A stretch of 32,097 nt of DNA, taken from contig NZ_BSSE01000047.1 in the NCBI RefSeq assembly GCF_030268965.1, forward strand, positions 1 to 32,097. The letters are read 5' to 3'. This document shows positions 22,760 to 31,470 of the stretch, one piece after another. Each line of letters opens with the position of its first letter. Position 1 is the first letter of the stretch. Under the pieces are notes generated by a model. The model was given only the letters and a program-made list of their open reading frames with translations, ran no database searches and was not told the DNA's origin. This stretch comes from Microtetraspora sp. NBRC 16547 (GTDB taxonomy: Bacteria > Actinomycetota > Actinomycetes > Streptosporangiales > Streptosporangiaceae). A program made the translations under genes and the position numbers.

Positions 22760-23707
22760 TCAGGACGTCTCGTTGAGGGCGAGAAGGCTGACCAGGTCGT
22801 ACGCGACGTGCGAGGCCGCGACCGACGTGATCTCGGCATGGTCGTAGGCCGGGGCGACCTCGACCACGTCCGCGCCGATCAGATTGCTCCCCGCCAGACC
22901 GCGCAGGATCTCCAGCAGCTCCCTGCTGGTCAGGCCGCCCGCCTCCGGCGTCCCCGTGCCGGGCGCGTGCGCCGGGTCGAGCACGTCGATGTCGATGGAC
23001 AGGTAGAGCGGCCGGTCCCCGATCCGCTGCCGCAGCGCGTCCACGACCTCGTCCACACCGCGCCGCATGACGTCGGCGCTGGTGACCACGCCGAAGCCCA
23101 TCCGCCGGTCGTCGTCGAGGTCCTTCTTGGCGTACAGCGGGCCGCGGGTGCCGACGTGGCTGAGCGCCTCGGTGTCCAGGATGCCCTCCTCCACCGCGCG
23201 GCGGAACGGCGTGCCGTGAGTGTACTCGGCGCCGAAGTAGGTGTCCCAGGTGTCCAGGTGCGCGTCGAAGTGCAGCAGCGCGACCGGCCCGTGGATCTTG
23301 GCCGCCGCACGCAGCAGCGGCAGCGCGATGGTGTGGTCACCGCCGATCGTGACCAGCCGGGTCCCGTCGGCGGCCAGCCCGGAGGCGGCCTCCTCGATGG
23401 TCTCGACGGCCTCGTTGATGTTGAAGGGGTTGCAGGCGATGTCGCCGGCGTCGGCGACCTGCTGGGTCGCGAACGGCGAGACGTCCAGGCCCGGGTGGTA
23501 GGGCCGCAGCAGGCGGCTGGCCTCGCGGACGGCCGAGGGGCCGAACCGCGCTCCCGGACGGTACGAGACGCCGGTGTCGAACGGCACGCCCACGACCGCC
23601 ACGTCGGCGCGTCCCACCTCATCCAGGCGGGGCAGCCGGGCGAAGGTCGCCGGGCCGGCGAAGCGCGGGACGCGGGAGGAGTCGACAGGCCCCCGAGGCT
23701 CGGTCAT
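22760..23707 (-). CDS. speB: Agmatinase-family ureohydrolase (agmatinase or guanidinobutyrase)
   Basis: A 315-residue binuclear-Mn ureohydrolase. Metal ligands are visible in TIGGDHTI (His, about residue 122), [10 protein letters not shown] (two Asp and a His, about 144) and [15 protein letters not shown] (two Asp, about 236). [21 protein letters not shown] near the N-terminus and [11 protein letters not shown] support agmatinase over arginase. The reaction releases urea from agmatine or another guanidino compound (such as 4-guanidinobutyrate), giving putrescine or GABA. ATG 23707 follows AGGAAAGGA. It lies 89 bp after the NCS1 permease gene on the same strand, probably one operon, and converges with the toxin gene. 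Confidence 0.88.
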   Translation of the reverse strand: MTEPRGPVDSSRVPRFAGPATFARLPRLDEVGRADVAVVGVPFDTGVSYRPGARFGPSAVREASRLLRPYHPGLDVSPFATQQVADAGDIACNPFNINEAVETIEEAASGLAADGTRLVTIGGDHTIALPLLRAAAKIHGPVALLHFDAHLDTWDTYFGAEYTHGTPFRRAVEEGILDTEALSHVGTRGPLYAKKDLDDDRRMGFGVVTSADVMRRGVDEVVDALRQRIGDRPLYLSIDIDVLDPAHAPGTGTPEAGGLTSRELLEILRGLAGSNLIGADVVEVAPAYDHAEITSVAASHVAYDLVSLLALNETS

Positions 23708-23796
23708 CAGTGTCAGTCCTTTCCTACAGACGGGTTCAAGCGGGTGTCGTGCGGTCTCACCCGCGCCACCGCGCGCACGGGCGCGCCGGGCACGGC

Positions 23797-25323
23797 CTAT
23801 GCCTCCGCGAGGACCTTGCCGGCGTCCACGATAGGTGGCACCGGGGTCTCGGCGGCGCGCACCAGGCGCGGTCCGGCCGGGCCGTACACCGCGCGCGGCT
23901 CGGGGAAGACGAACAGCAGGCCGAGGTAGAGGAGCGCGGCGAGCGTAAGGCCGAGCGGCAGCGAGATGTCGACGCCGCCCGCGAGATCGCCGAACGGCCC
24001 GACGAACTGGCCGGGGATGTTGGTGAACATGACGGCCGTGAGCGCCGAGGCGAGCCACGCGGACATGCCCCGCCAGTTCCAGCCGTGCGTGAACCAGTAG
24101 CGGCCGCCGCTCTGCCGCCGGTTGAAGACCTGCAGCGCGTCCGGGTCGTACCAGCCGCGCCGGGTGACGTAGCCCAGGATCATGATCACCATCCAGGGCG
24201 CGGTGCAGGTGATGATGAGCGTGGCGAACGTCGAGATGCTGGTGGTCAGGTTCGCGGCGAACCGGCCGATGAAGATGAAGGCGATGGACAGCGTGCCGAT
24301 GAACACGGTCGCCTTCACCCGGCTGAACCGGGGGAAAACGCTGGCGAAGTCCAGGCCGGTGCCGTACAGCGAGGTGGTGCCGGTGGACATGCCGCCGATC
24401 AGGGCGAGGAGGCACACCGGCAGGAAGTACCAGGTGGGCGCGATCGCGAGCAGGCCGCCGACGTAGTTCGGAGCCGCCGGGTCCAGGTACGGCGCGGCCT
24501 TCGTGGCGATGATCGAGGCGGTGGACAGGCCGAAGAAGAAGGGCAGGATGGTCGCGATCTGGCTGAGGAACGCGGCGGTGATCACGTGCTTGCGCGGTGT
24601 CGAGGCGGGGATGTACCGGGACCAGTCCCCCAGGAACGCGCCGAACGACACGGGGTTGGACAGCACGATCAGGGTCGCGCCGATGAACGACGGCCAGAAC
24701 ATCGGGTCCGACATGGAGGCGAACGTCCCCGGGTACGACGGGTCGAAGTCGCCGGCGAACGCGATGACGCCGAGGGTGAACAGCGCCGAGGCCGCCGCCA
24801 CCGCGATCTTGTTGATGAAGAGCATGAAGCGGAAGCCGAACACGCAGACCGTGAGCACGAGCGCCGCGAAGATGCCGTAGGCGATGGCGTAGGTCAGGTC
24901 GTTCTCCGGCAGCCCGGCGAGCCGGGAGGCTCCGCCGACGAGCGCGTCACCGGAGGACCACACCGAGATCGAGAAGAACGCGATGGCGGTGAGCAGCGAC
25001 AGGAAGGAGCCGACGACCCGCCCGTGCACGCCGAGATGCGCCGAGGACGAGACCGCGTTGTTCGTGCCGTTCGTCGGGCCGAAGACCGAGAGCGGCGCGA
25101 GGAGCAGCGCGCCCACGAGGAGGCCCAGCAGCGTCGCCGCGAGGCCCTGCCAGAACGACAGGCCGAACAGGATGGGGAACGAGCCGAGCACGCACGTGGC
25201 GAAGGTGTTCGCGCCGCCGAAGGCCACCCGGAACAGGTCCAGCGGCCGCGCCGTACGGTCGGCGTCGGGGATGCGCTCGACCCCGTATGTCTCGATCTCG
25301 GTAATCGGCGGTGCCTCGGCCAC
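23797..25323 (-). CDS. NCS1-family permease (cytosine/purine/allantoin-type)
   Basis: A 508-residue permease with twelve predicted helices. The N-terminus [33 protein letters not shown] is typical of NCS1 cytosine-permease (CodB/PucI-like) proteins, as are [21 protein letters not shown] and [14 protein letters not shown]. Paired with an agmatinase-family gene it may carry a guanidino compound, inferred from context; cytosine or allantoin import remains possible. GTG 25323 is the best start: AGGAG lies 5 nt upstream and the upstream TTG at 25353 adds a non-homologous segment. The final 30 residues are cytoplasmic. Confidence 0.85.
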   Translation of the reverse strand: MAEAPPITEIETYGVERIPDADRTARPLDLFRVAFGGANTFATCVLGSFPILFGLSFWQGLAATLLGLLVGALLLAPLSVFGPTNGTNNAVSSSAHLGVHGRVVGSFLSLLTAIAFFSISVWSSGDALVGGASRLAGLPENDLTYAIAYGIFAALVLTVCVFGFRFMLFINKIAVAAASALFTLGVIAFAGDFDPSYPGTFASMSDPMFWPSFIGATLIVLSNPVSFGAFLGDWSRYIPASTPRKHVITAAFLSQIATILPFFFGLSTASIIATKAAPYLDPAAPNYVGGLLAIAPTWYFLPVCLLALIGGMSTGTTSLYGTGLDFASVFPRFSRVKATVFIGTLSIAFIFIGRFAANLTTSISTFATLIITCTAPWMVIMILGYVTRRGWYDPDALQVFNRRQSGGRYWFTHGWNWRGMSAWLASALTAVMFTNIPGQFVGPFGDLAGGVDISLPLGLTLAALLYLGLLFVFPEPRAVYGPAGPRLVRAAETPVPPIVDAGKVLAEA

Positions 25324-25383
25324 GGCTTCTCCTATGCGGGTGACAAGGTGCAAACTTCCCGGTCAGGGCAGTGATCCCTCAAG

Positions 25384-25448
25384 TCTCCGTGAAACGGACG
25401 CAAAACCACAATTGGGGCAGACACGGAGAAACCGTCGCAAAGTTGTGG
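25384..25448 (-). promoter_or_regulatory. Interleaved repeats in the permease leader (operator or structured RNA)
   Basis: GAAACGGACGCAAA (25391-25404) and GAAACCGTCGCAAA (25428-25441) are direct repeats, 12 of 14 identical, 37 bp apart. TCTCCGTG (25384-25391) pairs with CACGGAGA (25422-25429), and CCACAA (25406-25411) pairs with TTGTGG (25443-25448). The two pairings interleave, so an RNA pseudoknot is possible, but a tandem protein operator explains the direct repeats equally well. Confidence 0.35.
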
Positions 25449-25525
25449 GCATCAACAAGGCCAGGCCGCTCCCGGTGCAGGTCTCCTCGGGGTCCCCTCA
25501 CCGCGCACCTGACGCCGGACGGGAC

Positions 25526-25564
25526 CAGGGACACCGCACAGGGACACCGCACAGGGACACCGCG
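25526..25564. repeat. Three tandem copies of a 13-bp unit
   Basis: CAGGGACACCGCA occurs at 25526-25538, 25539-25551 and 25552-25564, the last with one final-base change. It is intergenic, next to a GC hairpin. Confidence 0.85.
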
Positions 25565-25589
25565 AGGCGGCGCGCGAAAGCGCCGCCTC
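25564..25589. other. GC-rich hairpin
   Basis: GAGGCGGCGC and GCGCCGCCTC form a perfect 10-bp stem with a GCGAAA loop. It could be a second terminator for the MHYT gene or part of the permease leader. No T-tract follows on either strand. Confidence 0.45.
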
Positions 25590-25771
25590 GACCGGCCCGG
25601 AACTCGTTCGCGACGCGTGCGGTTCGGTCACGCGTAACGATTCAGCATATCCGTCTCACGCGACAGGAAAACGCCACCGGGAAAGCACCCGACAGGCAAT
25701 GGCCGGCAATCCGCTTAATCCCGCGGGAACATCTCTTCGACAGAACGAACTGTAATAACTTCTGCCTCAAT

Positions 25772-25804
25772 GATCCCTTTGGCGCCCCGATGGCCAGAGG
25801 GATC
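25772..25804 (-). terminator. Terminator hairpin after the MHYT gene
   Basis: GATCCCTTTGGC and GCCAGAGGGATC form a 12-bp stem with one wobble pair and a 9-nt loop, 9 bp beyond the stop codon of the MHYT gene. Confidence 0.6.
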
Positions 25805-25812
25805 GAGCGGTG

Positions 25813-26616
25813 TCAGTTGAGCCAGTCGGAGTTGCGCGACCGCCGGGACTCGATCATCGCCTCGAGCTCCGCCTCCTCGCGCAGCTCGTGGGACGACGGC
25901 GAGAGGAACACCGCCAGGAGCAGGCCGATCGTGAGCAGGCCGACCCCGACCATCAGGGGAAGCAGGAAGTCGACCTGCGCCCCGGTCAGGGGGACGCGGT
26001 TCTCCAGGGGCTCGACGCTCATCGAGAACATGCCGACGTAATGCATGACGGTCAGCGCGAGGCCCACGACCAGGGCGGCGCCGAGGGTGGCGAGGGCGCC
26101 CCGCACCCGCAGCGCGGACCGGAGCGCCATGGTGGCCGCCGCCACGGCGATGAGCACGGAGATCCCGAGGATCACCGGGTTGTGGCTCACCTCCGCCGAC
26201 ATGTTCATGGCCGCGAAGCCGAGCTGCTGCATGCCTGCCACGCCGAGCCCCGCGACCAGCCCGCCCCCGACCAGGGCCGCCGGCCCGCGGCCCAGGAAGA
26301 CCGACGCCAGTCCGGCGCCGACCGCCAGGATCGCCACCCCGGCGGACAGGATCGTCAGGCCCACGTCATAGCGGATCGGGGTGCCCGTGACCTTGACACC
26401 CAGCATCGCGACGAAGTGCATCACCCAGACACCGGTCCCGCCGATGGCGAACGCCGCGCCGGCGAGCCACCACAGCCGGGACACGCTCCCCACGGACCGG
26501 GCTCGCGCCGCCATCAGAAGGCCGATCAACGAGCCGAGCACGGACATCACGAACGCCAGAGCGGGCGTCATGACGCCATAGGAGAAAAGATCGATGTTCG
26601 ACACGGAACTACTCAT
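25813..26616 (-). CDS. MHYT-domain integral membrane sensor
   Basis: A 267-residue protein with seven membrane helices and the MHYT layout, in which His/Met motifs at the outer membrane face are thought to bind a metal, perhaps copper, to sense oxygen, CO or NO. The three repeats here read VMHFVAML (about residue 55-62), GMQQLGFAAM (about 119-128) and VMHYVGMFSM (about 188-197): the second has lost its His-Tyr. No GGDEF, EAL or other output domain follows, only a charged C-terminal tail of about 30 residues (EEAELEAMIESRRSR). ATG 26616 has no clear ribosome binding site, and GTG 26604 is an alternative. It lies between the permease and the PucR gene. Confidence 0.8.
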   Translation of the reverse strand: MSSSVSNIDLFSYGVMTPALAFVMSVLGSLIGLLMAARARSVGSVSRLWWLAGAAFAIGGTGVWVMHFVAMLGVKVTGTPIRYDVGLTILSAGVAILAVGAGLASVFLGRGPAALVGGGLVAGLGVAGMQQLGFAAMNMSAEVSHNPVILGISVLIAVAAATMALRSALRVRGALATLGAALVVGLALTVMHYVGMFSMSVEPLENRVPLTGAQVDFLLPLMVGVGLLTIGLLLAVFLSPSSHELREEAELEAMIESRRSRNSDWLN

Positions 26617-26739
26617 TTCAAGGAGATGATCGGCGACATGATGACGGGCGATCGTCCGCCACCTGATCATCGGGTCGCCATTTACTCCCCGAAAAATGCC
26701 ATTCCCCGGCGCCCTTTCGTGCTCCCGGAGGGCGGTATA

Positions 26740-26790
26740 CGCGATTTCACTGACAATATGACGCGCGATTTTGCATTTTGTCGGTGCCTC
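26740..26790. promoter_or_regulatory. AT-rich patch with CGCGATTT direct repeats (divergent promoter region)
   Basis: CGCGATTT at 26740-26747 and 26764-26771 recur 24 bp apart inside an unusually AT-rich stretch between the MHYT and PucR genes. GACAA and TTGTC flank the second copy as an inverted pair. A regulator site is plausible, with PucR itself the nearest candidate. Confidence 0.35.
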
Positions 26791-26872
26791 GGGCGTGGCT
26801 CCCGGGCCCCCGTACGACCGGCTCCCGATGGGTGCGCGCGGGGGCCCGGCCTCCGGCACGGCCACGGAGAAC

Positions 26873-26878
26873 TAGCGT
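26873..26878 (+). promoter_or_regulatory. -10 hexamer of a leaderless promoter (PucR gene)
   Basis: TAGCGT precedes the GTG at 26885 by exactly 6 nt; no ribosome binding site is visible. Confidence 0.5.
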
Positions 26879-26884
26879 GGGATT

Positions 26885-28339
26885 GTGGGCGAGAACAAGC
26901 TGACGGTGGAGGATCTGGTCCGGTTCCCCGCACTGCAGCTCCGGGTCCTGGCCGGCGAGCGCGGTCTCGGGCGGTCGGTCTCGTGGGCGCACGTGAGCGA
27001 GCTGGAGGACCCCACGCCGTGGCTGCTCGGCGCGGAAGTGATCATGACGACCGGCATCGGCGTCCCCCGCGGAGCTGCCAAGCAGCGGGCGTACCTCTAC
27101 CGGCTCGATGACGCGGGTGTGGCCGCCCTCGCGCTCAGCGCCGGGCTGCACATGCCGCCGCTGCACCCCGCCTTCCTCGACGCGGCCGAGGAGCGCGGCT
27201 TCCCGATCCTGGAGGTGCCGCTGGCCGTGCCGTTCATCGCCGTCGCCCAGGAGGTCGCCGCGGCGGTGCAGGAGGACGCGCGGCAGCGGCTCGGCGCGCA
27301 GCTGCAGGTGTTCGGCGCGCTGCGCTGGCTGGCCGCGGAACAGCTCGACGCGGCCCAGCTCTTCAAGCGGCTGGAGCGGCTGTCGGGGTACGACGTCTAC
27401 CTGAGCACCCCTCAGGGCAGGCCGCTGCTGCCCGGCGTGCCCGTCCCGCCTGACATCGCGTCGCTGCCGCCGTCCGTGGACGCCCCGCCGACGATCCCCG
27501 GCGGCTTCGCGGTCCCTGTGAACGCCCCCGGCGGCCCGGCCGGCTTCCTGGTGGCGTTCGAGCGCGAAGGCGCCCGGCCCGCCGGGTTGGCCGTCGTGCA
27601 GCACATCGCCACGGTCGCCGCGCTGCAGGTCGCCATGGTCCGGCACGAACGCGAGACCCTGCGACGCCAAGGCGCGGAGACCCTGGCCGAGCTGCTGCAG
27701 GACGTGCTCGACCCGGCGACCGCGCGGCGCAGGCTGACCCGGATGGGGATGTCACCCGACCTGGACGTCGTGCTCGTGGTGGTCAGGAACACCGACGAGG
27801 ACGCGGTCGTCCAGGCGCTCGACGAGCATCCGCACCTGATGCTCGGCCACCACCCGGACCTCTACGTGCTCACCCACGACGCGACGCCGCTGCGCGAGAT
27901 CCCCGGGATCGCGGCCGGCGCGAGCCGCCCCCTCCCGCCCGGCTCCTCGCTCAAGGTCGCCCAGCGGGAGGCACAGTGGGCCGCCGCACGGGCCGCCGAG
28001 TCCGGCCAGCCCCTGGTGTCGTACGGCGACGACTCGACCGGCCGGTGGCTGCCCGAGGACCCGGGCGTGCTGGCCGGCCTGGTGGAGCACGTGCTCGGCA
28101 ACGCCCTTCGGTACGATGCCACCCACGGGTCCGAGCTGATCACCTCGGTACAGACGTGGATGGAGCGGGACCGCCGCACCGACGACGCCGCGCGGGCGTT
28201 GCACATCCACCCCAACACGCTGTCGTACCGGCTGCGCCGCTTCAGCGCGCTGACCGGTCGCGATCTGACCGCGACCGGCGACTTCGCGGAGGTGTGGCTG
28301 GCCATGCGCGCCGCACAGCAGCTCGGCCGGGTCCCGTGA
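26885..28339 (+). CDS. PucR-family transcriptional regulator
   Basis: A 484-residue regulator. The N-terminal PucR ligand domain (about 5-125) shows LTVEDLVRFPALQLRVLAGERGLGRSVSWAHVSELEDPTPWLLGAEVIMTTG, with the typical 'W.H.SEL.DP..WL.GGEL.LTTG' pattern. A variable middle (about 130-300) acts as a signalling linker. The C-terminal HTH_30 region holds ARALHIHPNTLSYRLRRFSALTGRDL (about 435-460), the DNA-binding helix pair. PucR members control purine, polyamine or amine catabolism. It probably regulates the adjacent permease-agmatinase or the polyamine operon (inference). Starts with GTG, leaderless. A tandem-repeat spacer follows its stop. Confidence 0.9.
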   Translation: MGENKLTVEDLVRFPALQLRVLAGERGLGRSVSWAHVSELEDPTPWLLGAEVIMTTGIGVPRGAAKQRAYLYRLDDAGVAALALSAGLHMPPLHPAFLDAAEERGFPILEVPLAVPFIAVAQEVAAAVQEDARQRLGAQLQVFGALRWLAAEQLDAAQLFKRLERLSGYDVYLSTPQGRPLLPGVPVPPDIASLPPSVDAPPTIPGGFAVPVNAPGGPAGFLVAFEREGARPAGLAVVQHIATVAALQVAMVRHERETLRRQGAETLAELLQDVLDPATARRRLTRMGMSPDLDVVLVVVRNTDEDAVVQALDEHPHLMLGHHPDLYVLTHDATPLREIPGIAAGASRPLPPGSSLKVAQREAQWAAARAAESGQPLVSYGDDSTGRWLPEDPGVLAGLVEHVLGNALRYDATHGSELITSVQTWMERDRRTDDAARALHIHPNTLSYRLRRFSALTGRDLTATGDFAEVWLAMRAAQQLGRVP

Positions 28340-28364
28340 CCGCCGCCGTCACATGGCCCCGTCA

Positions 28365-28448
28365 CAGGGCCGTCGTCTCAGGGCCGTCGTCTCAGGGCCG
28401 TCGTCTCAGGGCCGTCGTCTCAGGGCCGTCGTCTCAGGGCCGTCGTCA
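28365..28448. repeat. Six tandem copies of a 14-bp unit between convergent genes
   Basis: CAGGGCCGTCGTCT is repeated six times without interruption, the last copy ending in A and overlapping the stop codon of the peptidase gene. A 14-bp period rules out an in-frame protein repeat. It looks like a minisatellite, likely variable between strains. Confidence 0.9.
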
Positions 28449-29834
28449 GAGCGCGGGCTTCTTCGACTGGTACAGCCAGGCGTCGAACAGGGGGTCGAGC
28501 TCCTGGCCGGAGAGCTCCTCGGCGAGGTCGATGAAGTCCCGGGTGATGGCCGTCGCGTGGCGGTTGCGCTCCGTCCAGGTCTTCAGCAGCGAGAAGAACG
28601 TCTCGTCGCCGATCTTCTTGCGCAGCGCGTGCAGCGTCATCGCCCCGCGCTGGTAGACGGCGTCCCAGTCGAACATGTTCTTCATGCCCGGGTCGCCGGT
28701 CTTGATCTTCCAGAAGTCCTTCTTGTTCTTGTAGAGGCCGGCGAACGTCTTCTCCGCCGAGGGGCCGCCGTGCTGCTCCTCGTACAGCCACTCGGCGTAG
28801 GTGGCGAAGCCCTCGTTCAGCCAGATGTCCTTCCAGCTGCGCAGCCCGACGCTGTTGCCGAACCACTGGTGGGCCAGCTCGTGCACGATCTCCAGGTCGT
28901 TCGTCGGGCCGCCGTCGTAGACCGGCCGTCCCTGGGTCTCCAGCGCGTACTGGACGCCGATCTTGTCGCCGATGCCGCCGGTGGAGGAGAAGGGGTAGTT
29001 TCCGAAGACCTTGCTGCCCCACCCGACGACCTTGGCGGTGGTCCGGTGCAGGTACTTCGACGTCTTCGCCACGGAGGGGTCGTAGGCCGTGAGGTTCAGC
29101 ACGCCGTTCACGGTGCCCTCGGTGACCCTGAACTTCCCGATCGCCACCGTCGCGAGGTAGGTGGCCATGGGCTCCTTCATCTCCCACTTCACCGTGGTCC
29201 AGCCGTTGCGCACGGACGAGATGCCGGGGTTCGTGGGCTCGCCGTTCGCGAGGACGGTCAGGCCCACCGGAGTGGAGACGGTGAACGTGTACGTCGCCTT
29301 GTCCGCCGGGTTGTCGTTCGCCGGGAACCAGCTCCGCGCCCCGTCCGGCTCGGAGAGGACGACGGCGCCGTCCTTGGTGTTGATCCAGCCCTCCTTGCCG
29401 AGGGACGGGTCGTTGATCGCCCGCGGCTTGCCGGCGTAGGACACCTTGACGGTGAACTCCTCGCCCGAGGGCAGCCCGCTCGCCGGGGTCACCACGAGCT
29501 CCTGGCCCTTGCGCTTGTACGCGGCCTTCTTGCCGTTCACCTCGACCTTCTTGATCTTGGGCCCCGAGTAGTCCAGGTTGAACCGGGACAGGCCCTGCGT
29601 GGCGGTCGCGGTGATCGTGGCCGTGGCGCTCAGATGGCGGCTCTTCGGGTCGAACCGCAACGCGAGATCGTAGTGCGCCACGTCGTAGCCGCCGTTGCCC
29701 GCGTGCGGGAAGTACGGGTCGCCGAGCCCGGCCGAGCCGGGGGTGAAGGTGTCCGCGTGGGCGGCGGTGGGGGCGATCAGGGCCAGGCCGGCGGCCGCCG
29801 CGATGGCGGCGAGGGGGGATCGTCTGTGAAGCAT
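28446..29834 (-). CDS. Secreted M1-family metallopeptidase (aminopeptidase N-like)
   Basis: A 462-residue zinc peptidase with a Sec signal peptide ([28 protein letters not shown], cleavage after AHA). The beta-rich N-terminal domain (about residues 30-230) is followed by the catalytic block: [11 protein letters not shown] (His-Glu-x-x-His at about 315-319) with the third zinc ligand Glu in [12 protein letters not shown] about 18 residues later, and a Tyr near [13 protein letters not shown]. The exopeptidase motif 'GAMEN' is replaced by ALETQG, as seen in short actinobacterial M1 peptidases. The large C-terminal domains of classical aminopeptidase N are missing; length is typical of this short branch. 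The ATG at 29834 has TATATA 14 nt upstream, so the leader is very short. Confidence 0.92.
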   Translation of the reverse strand: MLHRRSPLAAIAAAAGLALIAPTAAHADTFTPGSAGLGDPYFPHAGNGGYDVAHYDLALRFDPKSRHLSATATITATATQGLSRFNLDYSGPKIKKVEVNGKKAAYKRKGQELVVTPASGLPSGEEFTVKVSYAGKPRAINDPSLGKEGWINTKDGAVVLSEPDGARSWFPANDNPADKATYTFTVSTPVGLTVLANGEPTNPGISSVRNGWTTVKWEMKEPMATYLATVAIGKFRVTEGTVNGVLNLTAYDPSVAKTSKYLHRTTAKVVGWGSKVFGNYPFSSTGGIGDKIGVQYALETQGRPVYDGGPTNDLEIVHELAHQWFGNSVGLRSWKDIWLNEGFATYAEWLYEEQHGGPSAEKTFAGLYKNKKDFWKIKTGDPGMKNMFDWDAVYQRGAMTLHALRKKIGDETFFSLLKTWTERNRHATAITRDFIDLAEELSGQELDPLFDAWLYQSKKPAL

Positions 29835-29970
29835 GCGCCCTATGGTGCTATATAGCCGTACCACATGGTCACATCACGGCGAACTGCCGCACTTCCCCGC
29901 AGATGTGGACGTCCTACGCCCTCCGCTCCAGAACATCCGGCCGCGCGAGCCGGGATAGGCTGCGGAGCCT

Positions 29971-30780
29971 ATGCGCGTCTCGAACATGTCCTTCCGATAC
30001 CGGCGCCGGGATCCGTGGGTGCTGTCCGACGTGGAGCTGACCTTCGCTCCTGGAGACGTGACCGAGATCGTGGGACGGAACGGCGCGGGCAAGTCCACCC
30101 TCCTGCGGTTGCTGGCCGGGCTGCTGACTCCCGTCGACGGCACGATCTCCGGGCGCCCGCCCGTGGTGGGGTACGCGCCGGAGCGCTTCCCCGCGGAGCA
30201 GCCGTTCACGGTGGCGGGCTACCTGCGGCGCATGGCGGACATCCGCCGTGCCGACCCGCGGGAGGTGGAGACCTGGGCCGGGCGGCTCGGCATGGAGCAT
30301 CTTCTCGGCCACCGGCTGCCCGACCTGTCCAAGGGCAGCGCGCACAAGGTGGGCCTGGTCCAGGCGCTCCTCTGCGGCCCGGGATTGCTGATCCTCGACG
30401 AGCCCTTCGCCGGTCTGGACGCCGCGACGCGCGCGGAGCTGCCCGTGATCATCGGTGAGGTGGCGGAACGCGGAGGCATGGTGGTCGTCAGCGACCATCA
30501 AGGAGACCTGCGCGGGATTCCCGGGCTGCGCCGCGTCGAGGTGGGCGGGACCACGGCACGCGACCTCGGCCGCGTGGACGAGGGCGTGGACGAGGGCAAA
30601 GGCAAGGGCGCGGACGAGACCGCGGGACCGGACGATCCGGGAACCGCCGACCCCGGGGAGGCAGAGGCCGTGACGCTCCTGGAGGTCACGGTGGCGGTCT
30701 CGCGGGCCCGTGAGCTGGCGGACCGCCTGCGCGGCGAAGGTCACACGGTACGCGTGTCCGAGGCGGAGGTGGCGAAGTGA
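29971..30780 (+). CDS. ABC transporter ATP-binding protein
   Basis: A 269-residue ATPase. Walker A GRNGAGKST (about 35-43), Walker B LLILDEPFAGLD (137-148), and H-loop VVSDHQ are standard; the signature reads LSKGSAHK instead of LSGGQ, a variation found in CcmA-like export ATPases. After the ATPase core comes a 30-residue acidic, Gly/Asp/Pro-rich linker (VDEGVDEGKGKGADE) and a short C-terminal alpha-beta segment (LLEVTVAVSRARELADRLRGEG). ATG 29971 is preceded 9 nt upstream by TAGGCT, so probably near-leaderless. It overlaps the permease start (GTGA). Confidence 0.85.
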   Translation: MRVSNMSFRYRRRDPWVLSDVELTFAPGDVTEIVGRNGAGKSTLLRLLAGLLTPVDGTISGRPPVVGYAPERFPAEQPFTVAGYLRRMADIRRADPREVETWAGRLGMEHLLGHRLPDLSKGSAHKVGLVQALLCGPGLLILDEPFAGLDAATRAELPVIIGEVAERGGMVVVSDHQGDLRGIPGLRRVEVGGTTARDLGRVDEGVDEGKGKGADETAGPDDPGTADPGEAEAVTLLEVTVAVSRARELADRLRGEGHTVRVSEAEVAK

Positions 30781-31439
30781 TCGCCCTGACACGGTTCAGG
30801 ATCGCCGCATACGTCAGATCCCATCGGGCGTTCCAGCCGCTCATCGGCCTGCTGATCCTGCTGGCGATCCTGCACGGGGCCCGGATACCCGCCGGCGCCG
30901 AGCTGGGGGCCATGGCCGACTCCGCCGCCATCCTGATCCCGGTCTTCGCCTGGGCGGCCCGCGGCCTCCTTGACAGCGAGCCGGACGAGCAGCGGATGAT
31001 CTCCATCACGGCCGTCGGCCGCCGGGAGGCCGTCGCCGGGATCGTCGCGGCGTGGATCTTCAACGCCGGACTGGCGGCGATCTCGTTCGCCGCGCTCGCC
31101 TCGCGGCTGTCGGACCGACCGGAGGTCGCCGCCGTGCTGGCGGGCGTCGGGCTGCACCTGCTCGCCATCCTGGCGGGCACCACGCTGGGCGCGCTGACCA
31201 GCCGCCCCATCCTCGGCTCGCCGGCGGCCTCGACCCTGACCCTGCTCCTCGGCTATCTCGCGGTGCTGCTGCTCAGCCTGTCCGGGCAGCCCTGGCTCAC
31301 GGTCCCCGTCATGACGTGGATGCGCGAGGCGCACCACGGAGAGCTGCTCGCCCACTTCCCCGCGGTGGCCGCGTGGTCGCTCCTGTGGCCCGTGCTCGGT
31401 CTCGCCGCGTACGCCCGGCTCCGCCGCAGCCGCCCCTGA
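30777..31439 (+). CDS. ABC transporter membrane subunit
   Basis: A 220-residue protein with about six hydrophobic helices: FQPLIGLLILLAILHGA, SAAILIPVFAWAARGLL, VAGIVAAWIFNAGLAAISF, VAAVLAGVGLHLLAILAGTTLGAL, LTLLLGYLAVLLLSLSG and WSLLWPVLGLAAYARL. It lacks the EAA motif of importers, as expected of export-type permeases. It is translationally coupled to the ATPase, and together they make a minimal two-gene exporter of unknown cargo. Confidence 0.8.
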   Translation: MIALTRFRIAAYVRSHRAFQPLIGLLILLAILHGARIPAGAELGAMADSAAILIPVFAWAARGLLDSEPDEQRMISITAVGRREAVAGIVAAWIFNAGLAAISFAALASRLSDRPEVAAVLAGVGLHLLAILAGTTLGALTSRPILGSPAASTLTLLLGYLAVLLLSLSGQPWLTVPVMTWMREAHHGELLAHFPAVAAWSLLWPVLGLAAYARLRRSRP

Positions 31440-31470
31440 GACCGACCGGGGCGCCCCTTCCGGCACACGC

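Larger units (their letters stand above)
25324..25812. other. Non-coding control region of the permease gene
   Basis: No gene is supported. Reading leftwards it holds the terminator of the MHYT gene (25772-25804), a GC-rich hairpin (25564-25589), a three-copy 13-bp repeat (25526-25564) and a patch with repeated GAAACNGNCGCAAA (25391-25441) that lies 70-120 nt before the permease start. A ykkC/guanidine riboswitch was considered but no consensus was recognised. Confidence 0.5.

Noticed and set aside
23710-25374. 554-residue plus-strand open frame opposite the permease
   Set aside because: It lies antisense to the NCS1 permease, is dominated by Arg, Gly, Glu and His, and resembles no protein; such frames are usual in GC-rich DNA.
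25324-25600. Guanidine-I (ykkC) riboswitch
   Set aside because: The gene context made this attractive, but I could not find its conserved motifs by eye; a covariance-model search would decide.
28365-28448. CRISPR array
   Set aside because: Units are directly adjacent with no spacers and only 14 bp long, so this is a tandem repeat.
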